Source: Mycetohabitans endofungorum (lineage in GTDB: Bacteria; Pseudomonadota; Gammaproteobacteria; Burkholderiales; Burkholderiaceae). From it: a DNA stretch of 64,000 nt. A program made the position numbers and the translations under genes. The stretch lies in the NCBI RefSeq assembly GCF_037477895.1, contig NZ_CP132744.1, forward strand, positions 2,542,001-2,606,000, read 5' to 3'. Every line of letters begins with the position of its first letter. Position 1 is the first letter of the stretch. Below are positions 28,260 to 39,110 of this stretch, in pieces. The notes beneath the pieces are model-generated. The model had not been told where the DNA came from. It made no database searches and saw only the letters and a program-made list of their open reading frames with translations.

Positions 28260-30668
28260 ATGCAATCGACGACGCCTGACGCCCCTCCTCCTCCGGCCGG
28301 CCCAAAGCGCAAACGCGCGCTAGGGTGGCGGGTTCTACTCGCGCTGGGCACCCTACTGATCGGGACGATACTGGCGCTGGCGCTAATGCTGTGCTACGCG
28401 GTGATCGTTGCCGAGCGCAACCTGCCGCCGTTAGACGCATTGACGGACTATCGGCCCAAGTTGCCACTGCGCATCTATACGGCGGACCATGTGCTGATCG
28501 GTGAATTCGGCGAGGAACGCAGGCGTATCGTGCGATTCGACGAAATCCCGGAGGTAATGAAAAAGGCGGTGCTGGCGATCGAGGACTATCGCTTCTACGA
28601 TCATGGCGGGGTTGACCTGACCGGCATCCTGCGCGCCGGCGTGGCCAATTTCACCCGGGGCGGCAATGCGCAAGGCGCCAGTACGATCACGATGCAGGTG
28701 GCACGCAACTTCTTTTTGTCCAGCGAGAAAACCTACACCCGCAAGCTGTACGAGATGCTGCTCGCGTACAAGATCGAGTCGGCGTTGACGAAGAATCAGA
28801 TTCTCGAGGTCTACATGAATCAGATCTATCTCGGTCAACGTGCATACGGTTTCGCCAGCGCGGCGCGCGTGTACTTCGGCAAGGATTTGAAGGACGTGAC
28901 GCTCGCTCAGGCGGCCATGCTCGCCGGGCTGCCCAAGGCGCCATCCGCATACAACCCCGTGGTGAATCCCCGGCGCGCGAAAATACGTCAGGAGTACATC
29001 CTGCAACGTATGCTCGAGTTGCACTACATCAACGCGGATCAATACGATGCGGCGGTACACGAGCCGATCGTGCTCAAGACGGTGAGCACGCCGTACAGCG
29101 TGCACGCTGAGTACGTGGCCGAGATGGTGCGACAATTGATGTACGCGCAGTATCGCGACGAGACCTACACGCGCGGCTTCGAGGTCGTGACGACGATCGA
29201 TTCGGCGGATCAGGAGGCTGCATACCGCGCCGTGCGCAAGGGTGTGATGGACTACGACCGTCGCCATGGTTACCGTGGACCGGAAGGGTTTGTCGAATTG
29301 CCGCAGGATACCGCCGAGCGCGAACAGGCGATCGATGACGCATTGCTCGAACATCCGGACAACGGCGACCTAGTCGCCGCCGTCGTCACGCAAGCCGGCC
29401 CGCACGAGGTTAAGGCTTCGCTGATCGACGGCAACACCGTCACCATCCGAGGCGACGGGCTGCGCTTTGCTGCCGCGGCCTTGTCCGAGCGTGCGCAGCG
29501 GAACCAGCGCATCCGTCCCGGATCGATCATCCGAATCACCAAGGCCGCGGATGGTGCGTTCAGCATCGTGCAGTTGCCGCAGGTCGAGAGCGCGCTCATC
29601 GCGCTCACGCCGCAGGACGGCGCGATCCGCGCGCTGATCGGTGGCTTTGATTTCAACAAAAGCAAATTCAATCACGTCACGCAGGCGTGGCGCCAGGCCG
29701 GTTCGAGCTTTAAGCCGTTCATCTATTCGGCCGCGCTGGACAAGGGACTGGGCCCAGCGACGATCATCAATGATGCGCCGCTGTACTTTCCGCCAACCAC
29801 ACCCGGCGGCCACGCGTGGGAACCGAAGAACTACGGCGGCGGCTACGATGGTCCGATGACGATGCGCACCGCGCTGCAGAAGTCGAGGAACCTCGTATCG
29901 ATCCGGATCCTGAGCCATATCGGCACGCATTACGCGCAGCAGCACATCACGCACTTCGGTTTCGATGCGGACAAACACCCTGCCTACCTGCCGATGGCAC
30001 TCGGCGCAGGGCTCGTCACGCCATTACAGATGGCCGCCGGCTATGCGGTGTTCGCCAACGGCGGCTACCGGATCAATCCCTACCTAATTGCCGAGATCAC
30101 CGATGCGCGCGGCGCGCTCGTCGCGCGAGCGCAGCCGGTGGTGGCCGAGCAGAATGCGCCGCGCGCGGTCGATCCGCGCAATGCGTACATCATGAATAAC
30201 CTGCTGATCGGTGTCGCACAGCGCGGAACGGGCGCCAAGTCGAACGCACTCAAGCGCGTGGACATCGGCGGCAAGACCGGCACGACCAACGACTCGCGCG
30301 ACGCCTGGTTCGCCGGCTACCAGCACACGCTAGTCGCTGTCGCATGGATCGGCTTTGACAGCTCGCGCAGCTTGGGCGATCGTGAAACCGGCGGCGGCCT
30401 CGCATTGCCTATTTGGATCGATTACATGGGCCGAGCGCTCAAGGACAAGCCCACCTACACCATGCCCCGCCCGCCGGGCATCGAGGACATCGACGGCGAA
30501 CTGTACTACGCCAATATGCTGCCAGGCTCAGGCTTCGTGGCGACGGTCGGCATGCCCGCCTCGGCGCTGACTGGCGAATCGGCAAGCGCCGCCTCGGACT
30601 CGGGTGTCAACGCGAGCGTAGACGAATCCGAACGACAGGACATCATGAAACTGTTTAAGGGTCAGTGA
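28260..30668 (+). CDS. mrcA: Penicillin-binding protein 1A
   Basis: This bifunctional enzyme polymerises and cross-links peptidoglycan. The 802-residue protein has an N-terminal membrane anchor (about 23-52), a glycosyltransferase domain with catalytic Glu108 in AIEDYRFYDHGG and QGASTITMQVARN (138-150), an OB-like insert, and a transpeptidase domain with the SxxK motif SSFK (482-485), SRN (542-544) and KTGT (672-675). All catalytic residues are present. It is divergent from the pil operon, the usual arrangement in many proteobacteria. Confidence 0.97.
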   Translation: MQSTTPDAPPPPAGPKRKRALGWRVLLALGTLLIGTILALALMLCYAVIVAERNLPPLDALTDYRPKLPLRIYTADHVLIGEFGEERRRIVRFDEIPEVMKKAVLAIEDYRFYDHGGVDLTGILRAGVANFTRGGNAQGASTITMQVARNFFLSSEKTYTRKLYEMLLAYKIESALTKNQILEVYMNQIYLGQRAYGFASAARVYFGKDLKDVTLAQAAMLAGLPKAPSAYNPVVNPRRAKIRQEYILQRMLELHYINADQYDAAVHEPIVLKTVSTPYSVHAEYVAEMVRQLMYAQYRDETYTRGFEVVTTIDSADQEAAYRAVRKGVMDYDRRHGYRGPEGFVELPQDTAEREQAIDDALLEHPDNGDLVAAVVTQAGPHEVKASLIDGNTVTIRGDGLRFAAAALSERAQRNQRIRPGSIIRITKAADGAFSIVQLPQVESALIALTPQDGAIRALIGGFDFNKSKFNHVTQAWRQAGSSFKPFIYSAALDKGLGPATIINDAPLYFPPTTPGGHAWEPKNYGGGYDGPMTMRTALQKSRNLVSIRILSHIGTHYAQQHITHFGFDADKHPAYLPMALGAGLVTPLQMAAGYAVFANGGYRINPYLIAEITDARGALVARAQPVVAEQNAPRAVDPRNAYIMNNLLIGVAQRGTGAKSNALKRVDIGGKTGTTNDSRDAWFAGYQHTLVAVAWIGFDSSRSLGDRETGGGLALPIWIDYMGRALKDKPTYTMPRPPGIEDIDGELYYANMLPGSGFVATVGMPASALTGESASAASDSGVNASVDESERQDIMKLFKGQ

Positions 30669-30720
30669 GCACGTCGCACAAGCGCGGCGCGCACGAAAGC
30701 ATGATGCGCAGCGCGGCGGC

Positions 30721-31056
30721 TCACGACGCGCGCGCGAGCGTGACCGGCTGGCCCGCATGCAGCGACACCGCGGCGGACAACGTCGCAAAAAACTCGGTCG
30801 ATGTGCGGGTATCGCGCCACACGCCGTCAACATACTTGAAGTGATACCCACCAGACTTCGCTGCGATCCAGATTTCGTGCATCGGCGGCTGCAAATTCAC
30901 GATGATCTTCGAATCGTCGTCGAATTCGAGCGTCAGCACGTTTGCGCTGCGCTCGCATTCAACGTCGATGCCCGCCTCGTCGGCCGCATTCTCGATGGCC
31001 GTCTGCACGGCGTCGAGCGTCTGTTCGGCCAGCTCCAGGTATTCGGTATCGGTCAT
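30721..31056 (-). CDS. cyaY: Frataxin homologue CyaY
   Basis: CyaY binds iron and IscS and modulates iron-sulfur cluster assembly. The 111-residue protein has the acidic first helix (TDTEYLELAEQTLDAVQTAI, with EADE following), the beta-sheet LTLEFDDDSKIIVN and the conserved QPPMHEIWIAAKSGGYHF. The ATG has GGAG seven bases upstream and the right family length. It is divergent from lptM with only 35 bases between start codons. Confidence 0.95.
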   Translation of the reverse strand: MTDTEYLELAEQTLDAVQTAIENAADEAGIDVECERSANVLTLEFDDDSKIIVNLQPPMHEIWIAAKSGGYHFKYVDGVWRDTRTSTEFFATLSAAVSLHAGQPVTLARAS

Positions 31057-31091
31057 GCTAAACTCCACCGGTTAGGTTGACAGGATCTGTC

Positions 31092-31418
31092 ATGCGTGTC
31101 GTTCAAGGATTGTCGGGCATTGTAGCGGGTCCGCGCGCACGTGCCATCGCGATATCGTATGGTATCGTGGCCTGGTGCGTCGCCGTGCTCGCGGGCTGTG
31201 GACAGCGCGGCCCGTTGTACTTGCCCAGTGTGCCGCCGCTGCCTGAACTGCCGGCTTTCATCGCACAACCGGCGTCCGCCACCGCGGCGGCGGCGGCCAG
31301 CAGTGCCATAGGCGCATCCGCGACGCTCTCCCCCGACCTATCGCAGCGCGGCCTTCGGACCGCGCCCAACCTGTCTGTCCCGCGGTCTGCCTCCGATACT
31401 GCCCAACCTGCCCGCTGA
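31092..31418 (+). CDS. lptM: LptM (YifL-like) LPS-assembly lipoprotein
   Basis: LptM is a small outer-membrane lipoprotein that helps the LptDE translocon mature. The 108-residue product has a long signal peptide, lipobox VLAGC (Cys36) and directly after it the family signature GCGQRGPLYLP. The rest is a Pro/Ala/Ser-rich tail, longer than in E. coli. AGGA lies six bases before the ATG. It is followed by lysA after three bases, the conserved lptM-lysA pair. Confidence 0.88.
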   Translation: MRVVQGLSGIVAGPRARAIAISYGIVAWCVAVLAGCGQRGPLYLPSVPPLPELPAFIAQPASATAAAAASSAIGASATLSPDLSQRGLRTAPNLSVPRSASDTAQPAR

Positions 31419-31421
31419 TTC

Positions 31422-32684
31422 ATGGTCAATGCCTTCGCCTACGTCAACGGTGAACTGCACGTCGAACGCGTGCCCGCCGGCCAGCTCGCCGAACAATACG
31501 GCACGCCGCTCTACGTCTATTCGCGCGCCGCGCTGACCGACGCATACCAGGCCTATGCGAGCGCGTGCACCGGCCGCTGCGCGAAGATCCATTATGCGGT
31601 CAAGGCCAACAGCAATCTCGCCGTGCTAAACGTGTTTGCGCGCCTGGGCGCCGGATTCGATATCGTTTCCGGCGGCGAACTCGCGCGCGTACTCGCCGCC
31701 GGTGGCAAGCCGCAAGACGTGGTGTTTTCCGGTGTTGGCAAGAGCACCGCCGAGATGCGCATCGCGTTGGAGGCGGGCGTGCGTTGCTTCAACGTCGAGT
31801 CGCTGGCCGAATTGGCGCGACTGAACCAGGTCGCCGGTGAATCGGGCCAGATCGCACCGATATCGCTGCGTGTGAACCCCGATGTCGATGCGAAGACGCA
31901 TCCGTATATTTCGACGGGCCTCAAGGCGAACAAGTTCGGCGTCGCCTTCGACGATGCACGTGCGGCGTATCGCGCGGCGCTGGGCATGAAACACTTGCGC
32001 ATCGCGGGCATCGACTGCCACATCGGCTCGCAGATCACCGAGATTTCCCCCTACCTCGATGCTATCGACAAGGTACTCGAGTTAGTCGCGCAAGTCGAGG
32101 CAGATGGCGCACCAATCGGCCATATCGACGTCGGCGGCGGCCTAGGCATTCGCTACGACGACGAAACGCCGCCGGACATCGGCACGTTCGTCAAAACGAT
32201 ACTGGACCATTTCGATCGGCGTGGACATGGTCATCGTGAAATCTGGTTTGAGCCTGGCCGTTCGCTGGTCGGCAATGCGGGAATCTTGCTGACCCGCGTC
32301 GAATACTTAAAGCCGGGAGCAGTCAAGCATTTCGCGATCGTCGATGCAGCGATGAACGACCTCGCTCGCCCCGCCATGTACGACGCGTATCATGCGGTCA
32401 ATGCGGTCGCGCCGCGCGATGGCCAGCCACCGGTGACCTACGACATCGTCGGCCCAGTGTGCGAGAGTGGCGACTGGTTGGCTCGTGATCAGTCACTCGC
32501 ACTGGCGTGCGGCGACCTGCTCGCGATACGGTCAGCCGGCGCGTACGGGTTTGTGATGAGCTCGAACTACAACACCCGCCCCCGAGCCGCCGAGTTACTT
32601 GTGGACGGCGCGCGGGTGCACGTGGCACGCCGACGCGAAACGCTCGCGCAGTTGATGGACGGCGAATCGACACTGCCCGACTGA
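31422..32684 (+). CDS. lysA: Diaminopimelate decarboxylase
   Basis: LysA decarboxylates meso-diaminopimelate to lysine with pyridoxal phosphate. The 420-residue protein has the cofactor lysine in HYAVKANSN (Lys61), the phosphate-binding glycine loop DVGGGLGIRY, the EPGRSLVGNAG segment and the C-terminal catalytic cysteine region GPVCESGDWLA. Length is normal. It is co-transcribed with lptM. Confidence 0.97.
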   Translation: MVNAFAYVNGELHVERVPAGQLAEQYGTPLYVYSRAALTDAYQAYASACTGRCAKIHYAVKANSNLAVLNVFARLGAGFDIVSGGELARVLAAGGKPQDVVFSGVGKSTAEMRIALEAGVRCFNVESLAELARLNQVAGESGQIAPISLRVNPDVDAKTHPYISTGLKANKFGVAFDDARAAYRAALGMKHLRIAGIDCHIGSQITEISPYLDAIDKVLELVAQVEADGAPIGHIDVGGGLGIRYDDETPPDIGTFVKTILDHFDRRGHGHREIWFEPGRSLVGNAGILLTRVEYLKPGAVKHFAIVDAAMNDLARPAMYDAYHAVNAVAPRDGQPPVTYDIVGPVCESGDWLARDQSLALACGDLLAIRSAGAYGFVMSSNYNTRPRAAELLVDGARVHVARRRETLAQLMDGESTLPD

Positions 32685-32706
32685 ACAGGGTGACCGCTCA
32701 GAAGGT

Positions 32707-32725
32707 ACCGCCGGCGTGCGGCGGT
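32707..32725. terminator. Hairpin between convergent lysA and ccsB
   Basis: Arms ACCGCCG and CGGCGGT (7 pairs) flank a five-base loop in the 74-base gap between the two stop codons. No T-run follows on either strand, so it is only a candidate terminator. Confidence 0.45.
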
Positions 32726-32758
32726 CGCGATCGGGCCATCACCGTGCAGCGGCGCCGC

Positions 32759-34006
32759 CTAGAGCTTGCCGTAGCTGTGCAAGCCGGACAGGAACATATT
32801 GACGCCGAGGAACGCAAAAGTCGTCACGAGCAAACCGGTCAGTGCCCACCATGCCGCCGGCGTGCCACGCAACCCTTTCATTAGCCGCATGTGCAGCCAG
32901 GCCGCGTAATTCAACCAAACGATCAACGCCCAGGTTTCCTTCGGATCCCAACTCCAATAGCCCCCCCAAGCCTCGGCAGCCCACAACGCACCAAGAATGG
33001 TCGCGATCGTGAAGAACGCGAAGCCGACCGCGATCGACTTATACATCACGTCGTCCAGCAATTCGAACGAAGGCAACCGATCGTCCAGCATGCCGCGCTG
33101 CTTGAGCAAGTAGGCCACCGACACCATCGCCGACAACGCGAAGCTGCCATAGCCGATAAAATTCGCCGGCACATGAATTTTCATCCACCAGCTTTGCAAC
33201 GCCGGCACGAGCGGCTGAATGTGTTGCGCGTCGCGTGATATCGAGTACCACATCAGAAATCCGACGGCCGCGCTGATCACCAGCAGCACGAATGCACCCA
33301 ACGCTCGCGTGCGGTAATGCGATTCATAATAAAGATAAAATAGCGCAGTGATCAGACAAAACAGCACGAACACTTCATACAGGTTCGAAATCGGAATGTG
33401 GCCGACATCCGGACTGATCAGGTACGATTCGTACCAGCGCACCATCATTCCCACGAATCCCATCCATACCGCCGCCCAAGTCAGCTTCGAGCCGATCGCG
33501 CCGCCCGAGGCCGAGCGCGTCAGCGTGCCGATCCAGTAAAACACGGTCGCGATGACAAACAGCGCGCTCATCCATAGGATCGCCGACTGGCTCGACAGTA
33601 GATACTTCAGGAAAAATGTCGACTCGGCCCGTGCCAGGTCGCCGCGATACAGCGCCACGCCGGACAGTGCCAGCACCGCGATGCCCAGCGCCAGCCATCG
33701 AACCGGCTTCCAGCGCCAAGCCAGCACGACCAACGCCGGCGCGGTACCGCACAACACGCCGACGTCATACACGTTCATGTACGCGTGATAGCGCAACAGC
33801 GCAAAGCCCGCGCCCACGATCACCAGCAACGCGAACAACCAGTCGAGCAACGTCAGGCGGTGCAGCAGCGCACGGGTATCCCAGTCTGATAGCCCGGCCA
33901 ACGGCCCCTCAACTGACACAGTGGCTTGGGCGGCGTACGGCGGGCGTGACGCCGTATCCACCGCTGAGTCCCGGGCGGGCCGGGAAGATGAATGAGTCAA
34001 ATCCAT
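32759..34006 (-). CDS. ccsB: CcsB/ResC-type haem handling protein (cytochrome c maturation system II)
   Basis: This multi-span membrane protein carries haem to the outside of the inner membrane and, with ResB, attaches it to apocytochromes c. The 415-residue protein has about eight hydrophobic segments and the haem-binding tryptophan-rich motif WGGYWSWDPKETWAL near residue 345. The ATG lies five bases after the resB stop; longer starts would run back into resB. Naming differs between species (CcsB, CcsA or ResC). Confidence 0.92.
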   Translation of the reverse strand: MDLTHSSSRPARDSAVDTASRPPYAAQATVSVEGPLAGLSDWDTRALLHRLTLLDWLFALLVIVGAGFALLRYHAYMNVYDVGVLCGTAPALVVLAWRWKPVRWLALGIAVLALSGVALYRGDLARAESTFFLKYLLSSQSAILWMSALFVIATVFYWIGTLTRSASGGAIGSKLTWAAVWMGFVGMMVRWYESYLISPDVGHIPISNLYEVFVLFCLITALFYLYYESHYRTRALGAFVLLVISAAVGFLMWYSISRDAQHIQPLVPALQSWWMKIHVPANFIGYGSFALSAMVSVAYLLKQRGMLDDRLPSFELLDDVMYKSIAVGFAFFTIATILGALWAAEAWGGYWSWDPKETWALIVWLNYAAWLHMRLMKGLRGTPAAWWALTGLLVTTFAFLGVNMFLSGLHSYGKL

Positions 34007-34011
34007 AATCT

Positions 34012-36303
34012 TCACTTTTGCGGGGATCGCAAGGAGGTGGGTGCCGACGTGTCGCTCGTTTGCGACGACGGCGCGTCGTCGCCGGCATTGGACGAACACG
34101 TAGCGGCATTGGACGTGGCAACATGCGACGGGCCTACATCGAGCGGCCGCACACCCAGCACCGCACCAAGCGCGTCGCGCATGCGCGCGTATTCGCCAAC
34201 AAAATCGAGCGTTCTGCGGGCCGTGGACATGGCCATCAGGACACGGGTGCCGCCGTGCTGTCCTTCGGGCTTGAGCCAGATCCACAAGCGGCGTTCGCGC
34301 ACGTAGAACATCGCAAAGATGCCCAGCACGAGCAGGATGCTGCCAAGATACACGAGAGGCTTGCCGGGCGCGCGGGTCAGCTGAAACACCGACGCCTGGA
34401 CTTGCTTGAAGGAGTCAAGTTGCAGGTACACTGGCGCGCCGTAGAAAAAACTGTCCGACAACGCGTTAATGGCGCTTTGCATGAAACGCGTATTGTCAGC
34501 GTCAGACGGCGCAGGCGGCTCCCCGGCGCGCTCCCGCGCAATCTGCCACACTTCCCAGATCGCCCCTTCGAGCATCCGCAACAACAACTCGGCTGCTTTT
34601 GGCTGCTCCGCGCTGGGCACCGAATGGTCAATGAACTCGGCCACGGCCTGGAATCCGCCGTTCGGGGGCGCACCGGCGGGCATGCTGTCGGGGCGCGCGC
34701 CGCCGGCGAACAGGTTGAGCACGCGCTGGGCGCTGTCGCGCAAGGGGCCCTGCAATGCGCTATTGCTGGCCGATGGTATCGATCGTACGGCGAATCGGCG
34801 CGCCGCCTCGTCGCGCACGGCGGGATCCGCCAGCGCTGCGCGCAGCCGCATCCATTCATTGACGGAGCCGGCGTTGTCCGCCGGAATGCGCAAGTAGCGG
34901 AACGGATCATCGGGACGACTGCGCATGCCTGCCAGGAACACTCGCTGGCCATCGATTAGCACCGGCAGCATGTAATTGTTATATTCGTGTGCCTGCCCGC
35001 TTTTGTCGCGAATCTTGAACTGCACGGACGGGCCGACATTGCGCAGCTCCACCGGTTTCGAGGTCTTCGCGCCTGACCCCAACCGTTCATCAAACGCCTG
35101 TTTGAGCGATTGATGCGATACGCCGCGCGTATCATTCTGCCCAGCGCCGTTGGACACGTTCTCGACATTGATCGCACGAAAATCCGTGAACTCGACGGTG
35201 TCGCCCTGTCCGAGCGATTCCAGTGGCATCGATACGCCGATCGTCCCGGCAAGCGGCACGGGCTGGCTGCCGGTGCCAGTCATCGGGTAAGCGCTCATGC
35301 GCATGGTCGAGCCACCATCCTGGAAACTGGATTGGTAAATAGCCACGCCGTCGTAGACGAACGGCTTGTTGACTTCGACACGCGCCGGGATGCGCTTGCC
35401 GCTATCATGGTCGACCACGACGATGTCGCTGGCGAACAACTTGGGCATGCCAGTCGAGTAATAGTCGACGATAAACTTATTCAACTCGATCGAGAACGGC
35501 AAATCCTGGATCAGGGAACCGTTCTGCTGGTTCAGTATTGCCGTGGACACATGCTGGCCTTCCGGCACCCAGGCGTAGCCCCGAAAGGTTGGGTTGGACG
35601 CCGACAACCGGTGCTCCGGGCCAATCTGGCTGATCACCTGGTTGGACTGCACAGGGGTCTTGTTAAATAGCCACATTTGCAGCTTGATCGGCAGGTTGCT
35701 GTCGAGCAACCCACCGAGGCAAATGACGACGATCGCCAGATGGGCGAAGATATAGCCGAGCTTATTGAATGCGCCACGCTTGGCAGTGATCAGCGTTGCC
35801 GTCCCGTCGGGTTCGTCGCGCGGCACGGCTCGCATCTGGTAGCCGAGCCGGCGCACGAGCGCGCCGAGCGCCTGCGCGGCGTGTTCCCGGTCCATCGTTG
35901 CCACATACTCCGCGTTGTGGTGGAATGCGCGCAAGCTGCCCTCGCGTACGCGTTCCTTCCAGCTTTTCATGTCGGCGATCATCTTCGGCGCATTGCGAAT
36001 CACGCACAGCGAGATCGACACGATCAGGAACGCGAGAATCAGCATGAACCACCACGCGCTGTACATCGTGTATAGCCCGAGCGCGCGGAAGATGTCGGCC
36101 CAGAACGGACCAAATTGGTTGACGTAGTTTGGGTAGGGGTCTTCCTGCGTCAGCACCGTGCCGATGACGCTCGCGATCGCCAGAATGACCAACAGGCTGA
36201 TCGCAAAGCGCATCGAGCTGAGCAACTCGATCGCGTCGCGCACAATCCGGTGTTCGGTACGAATCTGCACGCCCGATGTTGAAACACTCAATTCACACTC
36301 CAT
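34012..36303 (-). CDS. resB: ResB-like cytochrome c biogenesis protein (system II)
   Basis: ResB forms the cytochrome c synthase with the CcsB/ResC partner encoded next. The 763-residue product has membrane helices near the N-terminus (ISLLVILAIASVIGTVL; WWFMLILAFLIVSISLCVI), a third (GYIFAHLAIVVICLGGLLD), a large periplasmic domain and a final helix (VYLGSILLVLGIFAMFYVRERR). A roughly 60-residue tail after that is low in complexity. The ATG is 22 bases after the cytochrome c4 stop. The frame is open further upstream but without family similarity. Confidence 0.93.
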   Translation of the reverse strand: MECELSVSTSGVQIRTEHRIVRDAIELLSSMRFAISLLVILAIASVIGTVLTQEDPYPNYVNQFGPFWADIFRALGLYTMYSAWWFMLILAFLIVSISLCVIRNAPKMIADMKSWKERVREGSLRAFHHNAEYVATMDREHAAQALGALVRRLGYQMRAVPRDEPDGTATLITAKRGAFNKLGYIFAHLAIVVICLGGLLDSNLPIKLQMWLFNKTPVQSNQVISQIGPEHRLSASNPTFRGYAWVPEGQHVSTAILNQQNGSLIQDLPFSIELNKFIVDYYSTGMPKLFASDIVVVDHDSGKRIPARVEVNKPFVYDGVAIYQSSFQDGGSTMRMSAYPMTGTGSQPVPLAGTIGVSMPLESLGQGDTVEFTDFRAINVENVSNGAGQNDTRGVSHQSLKQAFDERLGSGAKTSKPVELRNVGPSVQFKIRDKSGQAHEYNNYMLPVLIDGQRVFLAGMRSRPDDPFRYLRIPADNAGSVNEWMRLRAALADPAVRDEAARRFAVRSIPSASNSALQGPLRDSAQRVLNLFAGGARPDSMPAGAPPNGGFQAVAEFIDHSVPSAEQPKAAELLLRMLEGAIWEVWQIARERAGEPPAPSDADNTRFMQSAINALSDSFFYGAPVYLQLDSFKQVQASVFQLTRAPGKPLVYLGSILLVLGIFAMFYVRERRLWIWLKPEGQHGGTRVLMAMSTARRTLDFVGEYARMRDALGAVLGVRPLDVGPSHVATSNAATCSSNAGDDAPSSQTSDTSAPTSLRSPQK

Positions 36304-36325
36304 TCGGACGCTGCCCGCCGCCGCA

Positions 36326-36985
36326 TTACCGCAAGCCGCTGATGTAGTCGGCCACCGCCTTGATCTCATGATCACTGAGCCGTGCCGCGATCTGGCTCAT
36401 CGGCACATTGTTGTTGCGCGTGCCTTCCGCGAACCCCCTCAATTGCGCGATCGTGTAGTCGCTCCACTGCCCGGCCAGGCGCGGATACTGCGCCGGAATC
36501 CCCGCGCCGGCAGGCCCATGACAACCCGCGCACGCCGGCACGCCCTTTTCGAGGATGCCGCCGCGCCAGATCCGCTGGCCCACCGCCACTAACGCGTTGT
36601 CGCTCGCGAATCCGCGCGTTTGCTGCTGCGATGCGAAATAGGCCGCCACGTTCGCTGTATCCTGGTCCGACAGCGCAGCGGCAAAAGGTGCCATCACGTC
36701 GTTCTTGCGCTCCGGTTGCTCCGCGCCCGGCTGCGTCTTGAAATCGCTCAATTGCTTAACGGTATAGTCCGCGTGCTGCCCGGCAAGCTTCGGGAATGCC
36801 CCGCTCGCGCTGTTACCGTCCGTGCCATGACACGTCGCACACACCTGGGCGGCAATGGCCTGTCCTCGGTTGAGGTCCGGCTTTGCCGGCGCATCCGCCG
36901 CTCCTGCCAACCCCGCCCATCCTGACGCGGCACCGATTCCTGCCAACATCTGAAGCACGACCACAGACCTGCTCAATCGGTTCAT
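36326..36985 (-). CDS. Cytochrome c4, periplasmic diheme
   Basis: Cytochromes c4 are two-domain electron carriers to terminal oxidases. The 219-residue product has a signal peptide ending GAADA, and two haem-binding sites, CATCH and CAGCH, each followed by conserved FPKLAGQ or YPRLAGQ and later axial methionines (NDVMAPFA and NNVPMSQIA). It lies directly upstream of the resB-ccsB genes that mature c-type cytochromes. The ATG is chosen because it gives a proper signal peptide. Confidence 0.95.
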   Translation of the reverse strand: MNRLSRSVVVLQMLAGIGAASGWAGLAGAADAPAKPDLNRGQAIAAQVCATCHGTDGNSASGAFPKLAGQHADYTVKQLSDFKTQPGAEQPERKNDVMAPFAAALSDQDTANVAAYFASQQQTRGFASDNALVAVGQRIWRGGILEKGVPACAGCHGPAGAGIPAQYPRLAGQWSDYTIAQLRGFAEGTRNNNVPMSQIAARLSDHEIKAVADYISGLR

Positions 36986-37187
36986 TCGCACACCTTGTTT
37001 CGTCTTGTAGGGAAGAGAACTGAGGTTCTGCAACAAACGACGGTAGGCAGCCTCCGGCGACCCGGCGGGCACGCAATCGAATCGTCAGTAAACCGTCGCA
37101 TTGTACAATAACGCGCTATTCGCGATGATGCCAGCCCGGGATTGCCCGGCCACTGCCCTTGCATTGCGCCGCCTTGTTGGTGATCTC

Positions 37188-37856
37188 ATGCCCTTGCTAC
37201 ATCAGTGCCGTTTTTTCACGACCGTCAACCATCTGCGCGACCTGCCGGCGACGATACAGCCGGAAGTGGCGTTCGCTGGCCGCTCCAACGCCGGCAAGTC
37301 CACGGCGATCAACGTGTTATGCAACCAGAAGCGGCTGGCGTTCGCGAGCAAGACGCCCGGGCGCACACAGCATATCAATTACTTCGCGGTCGGGCCGGCG
37401 GACGCGCCCGTCGCGCATCTGGTAGATCTGCCCGGGTACGGGTATGCCGAAGTGCCCGGCGCTGCGAAGGCGCATTGGGAAGCGTTACTGAGCACCTACC
37501 TGACGACGCGGCCGCAAATCCGCGGCCTGATCCTCGTGATGGATTCACGGCGGCCGTTCACGGAACTGGACCGGCGCATGGTCGAGTGGTTCGGCGCGAC
37601 CGCGCGGCCGATCCACGTGCTGCTCACCAAATGCGACAAATTGACGCGACAGGAAAGCATGAATGCTCTACGCGCTGCGCAAAAAGCCGCCACCGCTTAC
37701 CAAGCTGCCGGTCTGCGCAGCGAGATCACGATACAGCTGTTCTCAGCCCTCAAGCGTATCGGCCTGGACCAGGCTCACGCACTGCTGGAGCACTGGCTGG
37801 CACCTGACGCCGCTTCGCAAGCGGATGCGCAATCCGGCCCCGACGCGAGCGAATAG
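37188..37856 (+). CDS. engB: EngB (YsxC/YihA) ribosome-biogenesis GTPase
   Basis: EngB is an essential GTPase needed for assembly of the large ribosomal subunit. The 222-residue protein has G1 [10 protein letters not shown]2 [10 protein letters not shown]3 DLPGYGYA, G4 TKCD and G5 SALK. The start [20 protein letters not shown] matches Burkholderia homologues; the frame extends 29 codons upstream without similarity. It is divergent from cytochrome c4. Confidence 0.95.
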   Translation: MPLLHQCRFFTTVNHLRDLPATIQPEVAFAGRSNAGKSTAINVLCNQKRLAFASKTPGRTQHINYFAVGPADAPVAHLVDLPGYGYAEVPGAAKAHWEALLSTYLTTRPQIRGLILVMDSRRPFTELDRRMVEWFGATARPIHVLLTKCDKLTRQESMNALRAAQKAATAYQAAGLRSEITIQLFSALKRIGLDQAHALLEHWLAPDAASQADAQSGPDASE

Positions 37857-37886
37857 GCATGAAGTGCCGATAAAGGGGATGCCGAT

Positions 37887-37913
37887 AAAAAAACCCGCCG
37901 TCACGCGGCGGGT
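37887..37913 (-). terminator. Intrinsic terminator on the minus strand, between engB and hemB
   Basis: Arms ACCCGCCG and CGGCGGGT (8 pairs, 5-base loop) are followed on the minus strand by a seven-base T-run. Both flanking genes are on the plus strand, where the hairpin is preceded by A7 and lacks a T-run. It would stop antisense transcription into engB, or act weakly after engB. Confidence 0.65.
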
Positions 37914-37930
37914 CAACAGCCTAATCGTAG

Positions 37931-39076
<1,146 letters not shown>

Positions 39077-39110
39077 TGCCGCCCGCCTCGCATGGGCGCG
39101 ATCGCAATGG

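Noticed and set aside
28431..29354. A 307-codon minus-strand frame opposite mrcA
   Set aside because: It is the antisense shadow of the glycosyltransferase domain, with no ribosome-binding site or homology.
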